Part shown: piece by piece, positions 33,669-45,579 of the stretch
How positions within the stretch are numbered: the stretch's first letter is position 1
Layout of the letters: each line of letters opens with the position of its first letter
Source of the DNA: Strobilurus pachycystidiatus
Taxonomy: Eukaryota > Basidiomycota > Agaricomycetes > Agaricales > Physalacriaceae
Length of the DNA stretch: 64,000 bases
Direction of reading: 5' to 3'
Assembly: GCA_019915135.1 (NCBI GenBank)
Contig: JAHLMK010000006.1
Span: 496,001 to 560,000, forward strand
Position numbers and translations under genes: made by a program
The notes under the pieces: model-generated
Told to the model about the DNA's origin: nothing
Databases searched by the model: none
Seen by the model: the letters and a program-made list of their open reading frames with translations, nothing else

Positions 33669-35171
33669 ATGTCGTCCTCCTTCAGCCCCAAACTGTTCTC
33701 GTCCTCTGAAATAATTCAGGATGACGACTCCAACTCTTCTGGCTCGAGATCGAGGCGCAGTTTGTCTCCGTTCGATGAAAGTACGTGCAATGCCACTGCC
33801 CATAAATGACCTACTGACACGTCTCCAGGCAGTAATTCATCGGCAAACACCTCATTCGCGACCGACCCCGATGAATCCATGATTGACCAGAAAGATGACG
33901 CGTCTGTGGACGACGTCGATGAATTTGTCGATATAGAATATGACTTGGGCAACGCCGTTGAAACGTTGTCTTATTTCAGCATCAATGGTGAGTGCAGATC
34001 ATTGGCGTGTTCTGGGTTGAACTCATACCGTGATACGAATAGCCGAGGACGATCAACCCCAAGACGAGCTTCCATGTGCAAGACCCGTTCGGCCGAGTCC
34101 CTTCATCTTACAAACGAGCGACGGTGCCAAGGTAATTACCACCTCAAACAGTGGAAAGCACTTCTGACGTGAAGCATCAGAGCCTCCCATACTCGCAACC
34201 TTTTTACTGTTGCTTCCTCTTCAGAGACTTTGACGTAACCTGGGTGAACAAGTTGCAGCACATCTATGCACTCTGCGAAGTCCGGAGATACGACCACCGT
34301 CTGCCTATGTTTAGGAAAACCTCTGGATCCGGGAAAACAAGTCTTCTAGATATGATGAAATATGCACACGATGCCGTCACATTCGAAGAATTTTCTTCCC
34401 TCTTCCTCACCAGGCCAGCCATCCAAAGCACCGCCCCTCTTGACCGACGACTCGTGTTCACCCTGGACATGGGATGTATACCCACCGATGGCCGCCCATT
34501 CGATCATCGCCTCCACGAACACATGGTCTCAGAGTTGCGGAACTTCTTGGTCTTTCATTACGACCTCCTCCACCTCTCGCGCTCTGATATCGAGAGACAT
34601 TTCGTCCCGAGTAATGAACTCTCCGCTGGAATCTCTCTTGCGTCAATTACTGTTTGTGCATAACATCACTTACTTGTTCGTGTTACTCACGTCCGCCCAG
34701 GATATGGTATATCTGCTCGATTATCGCACCGTTGTGCTCATCGATAACTTCAACGATCCGATCATGCGCGCGACAGAAGATACTATCGACGACGTTCTGA
34801 CGTCTTTGGAATTCATGTTCGTGTCCCCACTGCAAAGGGTCATCCAGCGCGGCCACGTTGCTGGAGGTGTTTTGGCGGGTTCACCTTGGTACGAGGAGCC
34901 GGGATGGGTGCGGGGGCGCGCAGATCGTCTCTGGTCGAGGATCGCATGCTCTGAGGCGGAGTTTGGATACAAGGGAGGCGCTTTTGGATTCTCGCTCGAC
35001 GAAACTACGGCCCTCGCGGGACAGTTTCTTTCTGAAAGCGACGCTCAGAATTTCGTGGAGGAGGTCCGGCGCAGTGTCCCGTCGATCAACCGTGAGGGCT
35101 ACAACATGGCGGGGGTGTTGAATATGTTGCGCTCTGCTATCGGACAGGGCCATGTGGATCCGCACTGGTAG
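33669..35171 (+). CDS. AAA-ATPase-like (PF09820-type) protein, pair A
   Basis: Exons 33669-33780, 33829-33987, 34043-34131, 34181-34651 and 34701-35171 give 1302 nt, 433 aa. Residues 1-120: Ser/Asp/Glu-rich, low complexity, ending in the conserved DELPCARPVRPSPFILQTSDG block. Residues about 121-433: ATPase core with Walker A SGSGKTS (168-174), Walker-B-like VVLIDNFND (288-296), the FLTRP-like and GGVLAG...WYEEPGW segments, and FGFSLDE like the sensor part of the bacterial and fungal AAA-ATPase-like family. There is no nuclease tail, unlike many family members; the adjacent divergent gene supplies one. Last intron 34652-34700 has a GTTTGT donor. Intact reading frame. Confidence 0.8.
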
Positions 35172-36322
35172 AGCATCGCCTGACATTCTATTTCTTTACG
35201 CCACAAAGCTCTAGCATCTACAGCATTTTATATCTCACGCATTGTTATCGTTTTCGTCGTTATGCTCGCAAGTAAACGTTGTATCTACATACTCTGTACA
35301 TCTTTTTGTATATTTGCACACACACACTACAACCTCTGGGGAACATTTCCGTAGAGGAGTTGGACGAGATATTCACGTTCTCAACCGCTTGGAGACCTCG
35401 CTTGCAGACGACCGGTTCTCGATTGACCTCTCCATGCACACCACCTTATAGCTGTGCGCAGGATTGGCGCAAGCTTATGGATGTTCACAGCGGTCAGTTG
35501 TCTATGTCGCGAGTGAACCCTTATCCGCTTCGACTCGTCTCATGTTCTGACATATTGTTCGAGCTCGACTCGAAGAGCTACTCTCGGATGCAAGTCAGCA
35601 GTATGCCGTAGTATGTAACGCCGCATGCGCTCTAGCGCTCTTGCTTATCTGGGAACTCCCGTCCCGAGTCCCGACAGTCGGCATTCCTCGTGAGAATCTT
35701 TGCCGTGCCAGCTTGTTTCTTACCTGGATCACGGACCGACTCGGAGAGGATCTAACACAGTCTGCGTTGCTCTGCACAGATTTTTTTTGTGTCGACAGGA
35801 ATTGTGATCTTATAGCACTAGTATTCGAATCCCTCGCTTCAACATTGCCTACGAGCATTCCGCTAACGACGACAAGCTAGACCATCCTATGCCGTTTGGC
35901 TCACGATGCAAGCAGTTTATTCTTTGGTTGGGACGCAAAAGGCCTCGGAATCTTCTCAACGAAATCAGAGCGCTATCTGCTAGGAAGGTCGGTCGTGCTA
36001 TTCATAGATACATTGTATACGCTCCTCACAAACAAATTCACAGATTCTCCTTGCTTTGTCACCCCAGATTGGGACCGTGCTGTGTAACCCTGCCTTTCTC
36101 TTCCCGCCGCAATGGGACGTGGCACCTGCGTTCTCATAGAGTCACAGTAATTCGGATTTGTGAACTCGGATATGTGGCCGCTCGGCAAAAGAACCGACGA
36201 CGCCACTTTACGGCTTATGCTACGCGTTTGACATCGCGTCCCTTTGCGAAAAAGGATCTCATGAAGCCTATAAGAGTCAAGACACATCCTCATACCAATT
36301 TATCTGCTCGTCATCCTCTGAT
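35172..36322. other. Duplicated 3' flank then unassigned open frames
   Basis: 35172-35400 resembles the 3' flanks of the ATPase genes at 41200-41450 and 60480-60700 (shared ATTGTTATCG..CGTCGTTA..GCTC and TATTTGCACA strings). The frames 35641-35880 and 35896-36087 (+) look moderately protein-like (FESLASTLPTSIPL; YLLGRSVVLFIDTLYTLL) but I recognise no family and could not join them. Confidence 0.35.
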
Positions 36323-38638
36323 ATGTTCCTCGGCCTCATAATGATCTTCGTCCTGGCGGGTTTCGCAGCCGCGATTGCGCTCCCCACCGTCATGCTGGAC
36401 ACGGCCACCGTCACTGGGAACGCCTCCGGCTTCGTGCATCAGTTCTACGGTATACCTTTCGCGAAACCACCGTGCGTTTTTTCACAATCTCTTCGCGTCG
36501 TTTTGATGATTCTGTTCGCTGTTAGTGTCGGTAACCTGCGTTTCGCCATCCCCGAGCTGGTGGACGCGTACACCGGCGCAGTCGATGCGACCGCCTTTGG
36601 TCCCTCGTGTCCTGAGCAATCGGGCACCGCACCCAATGTTACCGGACTGCCAGATGAAACTCTGCAATACCTTGGGGGCTTTAGCGCAGCTGTTACGGAC
36701 GCCGGCGCTGAGGATTGTGAACTCTCCATTCTGCCACCCTTGAGGCCCCTCGCTCATCTCCGTCAAGGTCTGACGGTCAATGTGGTTAGGTCAAACACAA
36801 CCACGAAGCACGAAAAACTTCCAGTTGTAGTGGTGCGCTCTTTCTCCCTCTGATCTTATCACATTTGACGACTCAGACACCTGCAGTGGATCTCACCAGG
36901 TACATAATGTTTCTGGAGGAATCATTCTCAGTTAATGAGATCATCCATACAAGGTGGCTTTTATGTTGCTGCGACATCAATGTACAATCTCCCTGTTCCA
37001 ATTACATTGTCGTTCTCACCCTGCCATCTTAGTTACGATGCAGGTCCGATCATCCTACGCTCTGTCGAACTTGGAGCACCTATCATCTTTGTGTCTATGA
37101 ACTACCGGGTTTCAGGTACTATTGATGGTTTCATTTTGACTTGGCCTTACTAACATACCCAGCATTCGGATTTCTGGCTGGCAAAGAAGTGAGAGAAGCT
37201 AGGGTTGGAAACCTCGGCTTGCGAGACCGTCAGTACCATTCCACTTCCTCGGCCCACCCAAAAGGAACTTGACTTTCCCCAGAACGTCTTGCCTTGAAAT
37301 GGGTACACAAGTACATCTCAGAATTTGGTGGCGATCCTGATAAGGTCACTCTGTGCGTTTTCTTCTCTTCTGTTCCTTTGGCTCTTCCCCCTTGCTAATC
37401 ATTCCATCATTAGCTGGGGTGGTTCTGCGGGCTCCATTTCGATCGCTTATCAAATGGTCATGAACGGCGGCAACACCGAAGGACTCTTCCGTGGCGGCTT
37501 CATGCAATCTGGAGCAGCACTGCCATCTGGTAGTATCGAGAACGGGCAAGCAGGTATGGAACCATTTCCTGCAAGCTTGTTATTTGTTGAACGTGCCACA
37601 GACTATGACGCCCTCGTTGAAAAGACTGGGTGTTCCGGCTCGAACGATACTCTCTCGTGCTTGAGGACGGTCCCATACAATACATTGAAGGCCAAGGTGG
37701 ATGAGTCTAGGGAGATCTTTGATTATACCGTGAGTCGGTCCCTCCGAATTGAGAGTCCACTAAGTGAAATTGTGTCAGAGTCTCAATCTTGCCTGGTTGC
37801 CTCGCACCGACGGTGATGTGATTACTGAAAATGCTCAACGGCTTGTGGAACAGGGCAAGGTTGCGAATATTCCGTTCATCATTGGTTAGTTGATCTATCT
37901 TGACTTTGCCCGCACTCGGTATTCACAACTCTCTGAAGGTGACACCGATGACGAAGGCACTCTTTTCTCACTCGGACAAAGAAACTTATCGTAAGAGCTG
38001 CTTGGGGTTTCATTGCTTCCACTAATATTCTACGATATACGTAGTACGGACGCAGAAGTCAAAACCTGGCTTCGAACGGCGGTGTTCACGAGAATGCCAG
38101 AAACGGACATCGACACATTATTGAAACTGTATCCATCGACCCCGTCTGCGGGCTCGCCCTTCGATACCGGTGATGCCAATGCCCTCACCTCCCAGTTCAA
38201 GCGCATCTCGGCTTTACAAGGCGATTTTGGGTTCCATGGTCCACGCCGACAATTGTTATCATCAACGTCTGAGCACACCGACAAATATTCCTTCCGTATG
38301 AGAGTCTTCGGCTTCTTTTATTCTTTCAGCTCATCACTTCACCTTCCCAAATAGTGAGCAAACGCATAAAGTCCGTCCCCATCCTCGGCGCCTTCCACAC
38401 CACGGATGTTGTGTACGACACGTGGGCCGGCGGAGACCTACTTGACTACCTCATCCGCTTCGTCGCTACTTTGAACCCCAATGGTGACACGGGGATCGAG
38501 TGGCCGAAATGGACCAAGGATGGGCTGCAGGTGCTCCAGCTGAACGACGGGGACGTTCCCTTGAATATCACGCTGGATGATTTCAGAACGGAGGTTATCA
38601 AGACGGTGTCGAAGATTCTGCTCGAATATCCCATGTAA
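36323..38638 (+). CDS. Secreted type-B carboxylesterase/lipase
   Basis: Alpha/beta-hydrolase of the carboxylesterase type-B (cholinesterase-like) family with many short introns. Signal peptide at residues 1-18 (LIMIFVLAGFAAAIA). Family blocks in order: YGIPFAKPP, the disulfide-loop EDCLTVNV, a shortened oxyanion motif [53 protein letters not shown] with the nucleophile Ser in GGSAG (usual GESAG; Glu to Gly), the triad Glu in DTDDEGTLFS, and the triad His in GAFHTTDV. Ends EYPM at 38638. All triad residues are present, so an active secreted esterase is likely; substrate unknown. It sits between CRN-like pairs A and B. Confidence 0.85.
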
Positions 38639-38743
38639 TAGACAGTCACAATATCAGTATCCGAGAGTATCCGAGCGTAAGCAGTTGACAAGTTAGGTGT
38701 CTACACTGGCTCGTTGTCTCTCATGCTTCCAGGTGGCGGCATG

Positions 38744-39520
38744 TTATGTATGTGCGCAGTACAAGAATGTAGAAACCATGCAAAACGAGCTATGGCAATG
38801 CAAGAAAGAAAGGTACTGGAGATGCCAGAGAATTGGTGCCGTATAGAAATGTGATGTCAAACGATATTCTATCAGTGTGAATCCACTTGCGGCTACTGGA
38901 TGTATCGCGAGGAGATTAGAACTCTGACACCATGCGAGGAAAGGGAAACTTACCATATAATCCGGTCTACTGCTACGACCGATGCGTAGGGCTCGGGAGC
39001 CATTGACAATTGAGGCTACAATGACCTCGAGTTCGACACGCCTCCGCTTCGGCGCTCTCTCATCGCTATCATCGTACGATGCCGAGGCCTTTTCTGTTTC
39101 GCGGTCGGCGCGCCTCTTGGATTTGTTGCGACCAATGGACTCATCCATATTTCGGTCGGCCCCGCCGATAAGAAAGTGGATGCATTGATCCTCAAGCTCC
39201 TTGATATCGAGAAGGTACGGGTTGATAGGAAAGTCCTCTTTGGGATCATTCATGGGGTAGGGGAAGCCGCCGGGAATGAGGATGGATGTATATGACGGTA
39301 GCTTTCGGAGGTTGACAGAGTCTGTTTTCTTGATGGAGCGGGAGTAGATGTTAATGGCCTTCCAAGAACACTTGCAGACTTTGTTGTGCTCGGTGTCCAC
39401 CCAGGCCAGCATTGTCGATGGTTTGGCATGATCTCGGAATGTGTCCCAGACCAGCCAACGTGGCGTCTTCAGAGGCGGGTGTCCGGCGAGCGCAAGGCGA
39501 AGTGTGATGGGCAGAGACAT
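38744..39520 (-). pseudogene. Header-only remnant of a Crinkler-like nuclease gene (pair B)
   Basis: Residues 1-190 from ATG 39520 match exon 1 of the nuclease genes of pairs A and C: the LRLALAG start, KCSWKAINIY, LRKLPSYTS, CIHFLIGG, basic patches (KSKRRA, PKRRRVE) and ALRIGRSSRPDY. The exon-1 splice donor (GTAAGT) is still present, but similarity ends about 20 bp into the intron (near 38930) and exons 2-4 with the ATPase-like and nuclease domains are gone. The open frame simply reads through into unrelated sequence for 60 residues. It could still yield a truncated nuclear-targeted header protein. Confidence 0.75.
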
Positions 39521-39708
39521 GATGTGGGGGATAGCGAGAGAGGTGAGTCACCTAAATTCATATCGCCATTGTTCCCTCGGCGCGTCCAAAAATGGTGATG
39601 AACGCAATCTCGGCAGGCAGGCCGGCAAGGCTTGGAGAATGATCACGTGCACTATCGGCGTGCTTCAACAGGAACTTTCACTGTCCCCTTTGCTCTCTCA
39701 CCACCATC
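39521..39708. promoter_or_regulatory. Bidirectional promoter of pair B
   Basis: 188 bp between the divergent starts; keeps the GATGTGGGGGA..GCGAGAGAGGTGAGTCA start, the TCCAAAAA.GGTGAT string and the E-box GATCACGTGCAC (CACGTG 39644-39649) of the other two promoters, with more substitutions and small deletions. Confidence 0.6.
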
Positions 39709-41199
39709 ATGCCGTCTTCCTCCAGTGACAACCCATCCGCACTCACTAAAGTAGCCCAGGATGACGACGCCAACTTTTCTAGCTCGAGGCGCAATTTATA
39801 TTCGGTCGACGAAAGTAAAGTGCAATGCCACTACCCACAAATGACCAATTGACACGTCTCCAGGTAGTAATTTATCAAAAAATACTTCATTCTTAACCGA
39901 CGCCAATGAAGCAACGAATGAACGGAAAGAAGACGCGTACAGCGTCGAAATTGATGAATGCGCCGATCTGGAATATGGCCTGGACAACACCGTTGAATCT
40001 TTGTCTTATTTTAGCATAGATTGTGAGTACAAATCATTGGCGCGTTTTGGCCCAAACTCAGTGTACGGTCAGTCGAGGACGATGAACCCGAGGACGAACT
40101 TCCCTGTGCAAGACCAGTTCGGCCGAGTCCCTTCATCTTACAGACGAGCGACGGTGCCAAGGTAAAGACCACCTTAAACATCTGAAAGCCCTTCTGACGT
40201 GAAGCAACAGAGCGTCCCATACTCGCAACTATTTTACTGTTGCTTCCTCTTCAGGGACTTTGACGTAACCTGGGTGAACAAGTTGCAGCACATCTATGCA
40301 CTCTGCGAAGTTCGGAGATACGACCACCTTCTGCCTATGTTTAGGAAACCCTCTGGATCCGGGAAAACGAGTCTTCTAGATATGATGAAATATGCACACG
40401 ATGCCGTCACATTCGAAGAAATTTTTTCCCTCTTCCTCGCCAGGCCAGCTATCCAAAGCACCGCCCCTCTTAACCGACGACTCGTGTTAACCCTGGACAT
40501 GGGACGTATACCTACCGATGGCCGCCCATTCGATCATCGCCTCCACGAATACATGGTCTCAGAGTTGCGGAACTTCTTGAGATTTCATTACGACCTCCTC
40601 CACCTCTCGCGCTCTGATATCGAGATGCATTTCGTCCCGAGTAATGAACTCTCCGCTGGAATCTCTCTCACGTCAATTACTGTTTGTGCATAATATCACT
40701 TACTCGTTTGTGTTACTCACGCCCGCCCAGGATATGGTACATCTTCTCGATTATCGCACTGTTGTGCTCATCGATAACTTCAACGATCCGATCCTGCGCG
40801 CGACAGAAGATACTATTGGCGACGTTCTGACGGCTTTGGAGTTCATGTTCGTGTCCCCACTACAAAGGGTCATCGAACGTGGTCACATTACCGGAGGCGT
40901 TCTGGCAGGATAACCTTGGTACGAGGAGCCGGAATGGGTGCGAGGGCGCAGATCGTCTCTGGTCGAGGATCGCATGCTCTGAGGCGGAGTTTGGATACAA
41001 GGGAGGCGCTTTTGGATTCTCGCTCGACGAAACTGCGGCCCTCGCGGGACAGTTCCTCTCCGAGGGCGACGTTCAGAACTTCGTTCATGAGGTCCAGCAC
41101 AGTGTCCCCTCGATCAACCGTGAGGGCTACAACATGGCGGGGGTGTTGGATATATTGCGCTCTACTATAGGACAAGGCAATGTGGATCCGCACTGGTAG
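39709..41199 (+). pseudogene. Broken AAA-ATPase-like gene (pair B)
   Basis: Same exon layout as the pair A ATPase and very close to it, including an intact P-loop region and the VLIDNFND box. Two lesions in the last exon: a TAA at 40911-40913 (a sense codon in copies A, C and D) and a 2-base deletion near 40948 that shifts the frame. The 80 codons after these are still recognisable in the other frame, ending at 41199. Together with the loss of exons 2-4 of its partner this pair looks dead. Confidence 0.8.
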
Positions 41200-41894
41200 A
41201 TCATCGCATGACATTCTATTTCTACACGCCACAAATCTCCTAGCATCTACATCTTTCTTCTCACGCGTTGTTATCGTTTGTCGTTATGCTCTCGACTCAA
41301 CTTTACACCTACATGCCCTCTACATATTCTGTATATTTGCACATCAGTAACATACGTACAACCTATGGTAAACATTCTCGCTGCGGATCCGGAGTTGGCC
41401 AAGACTTGTGCATGCGCACTGGCAGGAAGAAGTGGCGAAGCATTAGATCTGCGCCGACTAGGTAATTATCGCTGAGTCATGCCCTCGACTTCCGGCAGAG
41501 CACACTGCCGGCAAGGTGGGGCTAAAGCCCTCGGCAAATTGACGCGTTTTGAGGTTACACCATGCTTTATAGTTTGGTGTTTCTGTCCAGATGAAGATGT
41601 GGGATTCTTGAAACAGCGTAAAAGTCCAGACACATGCATATGGCGCCGAGGTCCTACGTCGGTCAATCGTTGCGGATACGATGAGTGAGTGCCAACATTC
41701 GCACACACTGAGATATTTTTACCCGCCAGTTGAACGCTGGAAGTGCATGTATCAAGAATCGAGGAACAAGCTTCATTTGGTATAATAGGGACATTGAGAG
41801 AAGTAATGGTGATACAAGTAATCAATTTATGGCTACGCCACACGTGAACTGTGTTGCTTAACTTCCGGCGTGTCCGGACCAAATCCCACTTGCT
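41200..41894. other. Intergenic; begins with duplicated ATPase 3' flank
   Basis: 41200-41450 resembles the 3' flanks of the other ATPase copies (GTTGGCCAAGACTT is also found near 53685 on the other strand). No gene recognised. Confidence 0.4.
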
Positions 41895-42628
41895 CTACTT
41901 TCCACCAATTGATGCCCATGGGAGAGATGACAGTGCCCAATGATCGCGTGGTGAGCGTGATGTTATTCTTGTGTTTTTGAGAGACGGGTGCCAGGACTTG
42001 GTGAAATCATCGGTGATAGCGGAAGTGGTGGATGACAGCGTATGCACGAAACCGTCTGAGAGGCGACGCGTGAATCTTGCGGCTTTAGTTGGTAGACGGG
42101 TGATGGCCATGTTGTCGTATTTGGTTGAGGACTTGGTAGTAGTGGTAACGGCGATAGAGGAAGTAACAGGCGAAGGTGTATCGCGGCATGCTTGCACAAA
42201 GCCGTCCGAGAAGCGGCGCGTGAACTTTGCGACTTTGACGAAAGGTTGCGCCATTCCTGAAAGTCATAGTCAGTCACAGGAAGCGCCAGACATGCGCGAA
42301 GACAGTTATACCTTGAGACGACTTTCTGGGGGAGTCCGCTGCCTTCTCGAACACTGGCTCAGGAACTTCGACGAACGTCGCATCGGAATCAAGGGATGAT
42401 ACCGAAGCGGCGCGACAAGATTTTCGGGGCGGCATGCGCGGCGGCGAAGCCTTCGAGGGGATGAAGTAGTCGACGGTCAAGGTGCAGATGCTCTGTGACG
42501 CGTAAGTCAATGGTCGAAATGCGAGGGAGATTACACACGAAATAGAGGGCACCATAAGCATGTAGAGTGCTCATGACGAGAGCGAGGTACGAAGGGGAAG
42601 TGCTGGTGAAGGTTTCAACGTTCGACAT
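41895..42628 (-). CDS. Hypothetical protein with two FTRR-SDGFV repeats
   Basis: Exons 42628-42539, 42492-42312 and 42256-41895 (introns 46 and 55 bp) join in frame from MSNVETFTST. Residues about 12-45 include a hydrophobic segment (YLALVMSTLHAYGALYF then SICTLTVDYFI) that could be a membrane anchor or hairpin. A Ser/Pro-rich linker follows (VEVPEPVFEKA), then two copies of the motif KxAxFTRRxSDGFVxx (KVAKFTRRFSDGFVQAC and KAARFTRRLSDGFVHTL) about 45 residues apart, then SLPWASIGGK at the end. Basic amphipathic repeats behind a hydrophobic N-terminus suggest membrane-surface or protein binding; the family is unknown to me. Confidence 0.55.
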
Positions 42629-43186
42629 GATGATGGAACTGTCGAAGTTGGTTGAGTCAAAGTCTGCCCAGAGTCGAGATCTTTTATATCTCGTTAGTAG
42701 GGGCCAGTTCGGCGATCGCAATATTGCTTCTTCCTGCCAAAATGACCGTGTTAGACATGGCTCCTTCCTGCTCGACGAACAGGATAGGCGGGTGCTGTGC
42801 AATCCGAAGCCCTGTCGCGGTGACCGGTAAAGTTTTGGCGAGTTCTACATCGAGGATATCTATGGTAATAGCTGGTCAGGAAACCGAGGTAGTCGAGGCC
42901 GACGCGAGCAGAAACAAGAAAACGGAAACTTGTCGAGATGATCGATGATCGGCCTGCGTCTACTCCTATGATCCTCCTACCCCAGCTTCTACCCCACAAG
43001 GCTGTGCAACTTTAGACACCGGAGATGATGGTGATGGTGATGTTGATGCTGATGTATGAGAGCCGTGTTCGGATATGTGGCGCAGCGAATAAATCATTAG
43101 TAGTCCGTGTTGTACAGTCACAGCCATCGTCTTCCTTTCGTACAGGCACTTCATTCATGAGAGCAAGGACAATAATACACATACCA
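42629..43186. other. Intergenic with a GATGGT/GATGTT hexanucleotide run
   Basis: About 43022-43053 is an imperfect run of GATGGT/GATGTT/GATGCT units. No gene seen. Confidence 0.4.
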
Positions 43187-44838
43187 CTAGCCCCTCGCCA
43201 AAAACTGATCCCATTTCTCCTTACACGACCCCTTTTGATAATCTTCGTGGATCAGCAACGCGTCATTGAAATAAATGCACACGCGTACCAAAGCTTGAGC
43301 TTCGAGTACACAGACATCGCCCCTTTGACCACGTCTCCTCGCTGAGAGGGCAGTGGCTCCAATCGTCATGCTGGTACCCTATGTCGTCAAAGAAGTGTAT
43401 CTCTTGCTTGTTGAGGAGAAGCGACGCCGCGATGCTGTGCACCGGTGCGTCACCCCAGCGCTGAAAATGAGAGGTTAGAAGAATACGCGTCCATGTGCAG
43501 AAGAGCCAACCTCGTAATAGAATCCGCCCTTCTGGTCCAGATGTTCGAAGAGCGACTGGTAGGCTTTTCCACGCCAGAACTCCATGTCCGCAATTTCAAA
43601 GTTGCTCCAGACTGTAGTCTTGTAAATCGCCTAGTGACAGATGAAGATGTTGGGAAGAAGCGTACAATGACACTTGTTATATGTGCGTCCTTGATCGTTG
43701 GAGATGAAGCCCATCGAGTTGTCGTCGGCGACATATTCAGGGTGCTCCTTTGTCCATACGCTGATGGTGCTCCAGAGAGATGGAATAGACGCGGCAATTT
43801 CGTATGCGGCGATTGTGAATCCTGGCTGCCGTCAGATACCGCGGCATGCGCATCACAAGCCGCGTACCATAAACCTTTTTGTTCGCCTGCATGAATAGGA
43901 AGGGGTCCTTATGTATGTCACAGTGGAATTTTACGTTCGGCCTACAACAATATGAGCTTGGCGAAGAATAGCAGACGGAAATTCCTACTCCACGCGCCAG
44001 TAATAACGATATGGTTGCAACAGATCATGCTTGAAGAAGAACTGCGACTCGGTCAGATACAACAAAGGCGCGCATTGACTGCGAGAGTACTCCGGAGTTG
44101 AAACGACACATGTTGCGGTACCTGGCGCGTGTGAGAGTGATTCCTCGGCGGGGACTGCGACCTACGGAACACTGTCTAGAGGACAAATTGTCAGTACAAG
44201 AGTTTCTGTACGACGATCATTGAAGACTTGTGCACGCACCTCCGTACTTGACATTCTGCGCCACCAGTCTTGCGCGCGCGCGTTCCGCTTTCGTCTCATC
44301 GATCCAATCCGGCTGCTCCCAGTGCTCGCGTGGAATGAAACCGAACTGTGCGTTCTTTCCCGTGAGGATGGACATGCGCCTGAGAAACATTAATAACATC
44401 ACGAAGAAGTATTGATTGCAGCGCACCTTTTGAAGTCGTCCGAGAAAGGCTCGTCGTTGAGAAAGACGTATGGGTAGCCATGCCTGGCATTGAAGCGGTC
44501 CTCGAGGGAGCGTATAGCGCTTAGAGCGCCCTCCAAGTCCGAATTGCGCGTCAGCATGACGAACGTCGCATTTCCTCGGGTCGTCTCGATGGGCACCGAG
44601 AGGGTCACTGTCGCCGTTGCAGTTTCCGTCGTCGCGAGCGTGAGAGCACCAGTGTTCGTCTCATGGAGCGGCCCTTCGAGGCTGCCACCATCGCCGAACA
44701 AGGCGGCGGCGCCGGCCTGGGTGTATATCAGATATAGCAATGCCTGTCGGCATCAATCAGCTAGCGAAAAGGATGGGCAAGCGGAGCGCGCACGACGACG
44801 AGGACGGCGGAGAGCGCATAACGAGTTCGCCTGCTCAT
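43187..44838 (-). CDS. GT15 (KRE2/KTR-type) alpha-1,2-mannosyltransferase
   Basis: Type II Golgi protein that adds mannose to O- and N-linked glycans. ATG 44838; an intron then joins YALSAVLVV to ALLYLIY, forming one N-terminal signal-anchor helix. Family blocks follow in order: NATFVMLTRNSDLEGALSA, LEDRFNARHGYPYVFLNDEPFSDDFKR, FGFIPREHWEQPDWIDE, YRNMCRFNSG joined by an intron to [61 protein letters not shown] and IHFFDDIGYQHDDWSHCP. The last intron (donor GTACGC) joins SSSF to DYQKGSCKEKWDQFL, stop at 43187. The metal/catalytic region ([9 protein letters not shown], EIAD) is complete. The protein looks intact and full length for the family. Confidence 0.9.
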
Positions 44839-45097
44839 GGCATGAGAGAAAGACGCGGCAGTGTCGGCGCGCAGTCTATTTCTGCTGTAATCATTGTGAT
44901 GACGGCTGCGACTCGGCGATCATTATCCCTGGCGCACTTGGAGCTTTGGACGCAGTGAGCATCGCGCTAGACGTTGTTGAGCTCGATGCCGCCGCCGGCG
45001 GTGATGGAGGTCGGTGGTCAACCTTGATCAAAGCTCGGACCGACGGCTTCATTTTCGGCAATCATTCACCACAAAGTTGTCCTTCTCCTCCTTCACA

Positions 45098-45364
45098 ATG
45101 TCAGGTCAACTGCTGCTTTGGTTTCAGTCGACCCTCTCTCAGTTGGGCAGAGCTTCTAGTGGGCCGCTAGGCGAGGACTCTTCTCGAATTCTTCTACGTG
45201 TCTATCATTCTTTGCCTGAACTTTTGGCGGCATGTCGACATCTGCACTATCAGGGCAATCTTCCTGCATTGTTTATTCAGTACCTCCACAAGATACCTCT
45301 TGCTTTCAAGATCATCGAGTTATTCATCCCTCCCGTCTTCCATCAATTCTCAGCCGTTAGGTAG
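45098..45364 (+). CDS. Possible small protein (88 aa), uncertain
   Basis: Open frame from ATG 45098 with natural-looking helical composition (LGEDSSRILLRVYHSLPELLAACRHL, then FKIIELFIPPVF). It starts 260 bp from the divergent GT15 start, so a shared promoter is possible. No family, no intron evidence. Confidence 0.3.
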   Translation: MSGQLLLWFQSTLSQLGRASSGPLGEDSSRILLRVYHSLPELLAACRHLHYQGNLPALFIQYLHKIPLAFKIIELFIPPVFHQFSAVR

Positions 45365-45579
45365 GACATCCTAGTCCATAAGTGGGACACCTTCCTCGGG
45401 GAAGGCGGGGGAGCATGGAAAAGCTCTGCTTCCTGTTAGCATCAATGCTGCTCCTAATGATGTCAATAGTGAGCTCACTCTCGTCTGAGTTGGGCATGCT
45501 GCTCAATTCCCAGGGATATCAAGGCCCTCAAATACCATGGGAACGATTGTAAACAGTGCGCTCTTTCCCTCTCACAGAG

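Noticed and set aside
34132..34180. Possible exon that became an intron in ATPase copies A, B and D but stayed coding in copy C
   Set aside because: The 49-bp segment in copy C has the same acceptor and length and a GC donor; splicing it out gives the same frame as the other copies, while reading through does not keep the frame of the upstream exon.
30535..35171. Retrotransposon or viral origin of the header-nuclease/ATPase pair
   Set aside because: No reverse transcriptase, integrase, terminal repeats or target-site duplications seen; genes are spliced and have their own promoters. Mobility is not excluded but not supported by this sequence.
44490..45170. 226-codon plus-strand frame
   Set aside because: Largely antisense to the first exons of the GT15 gene, which is strongly supported on the minus strand.
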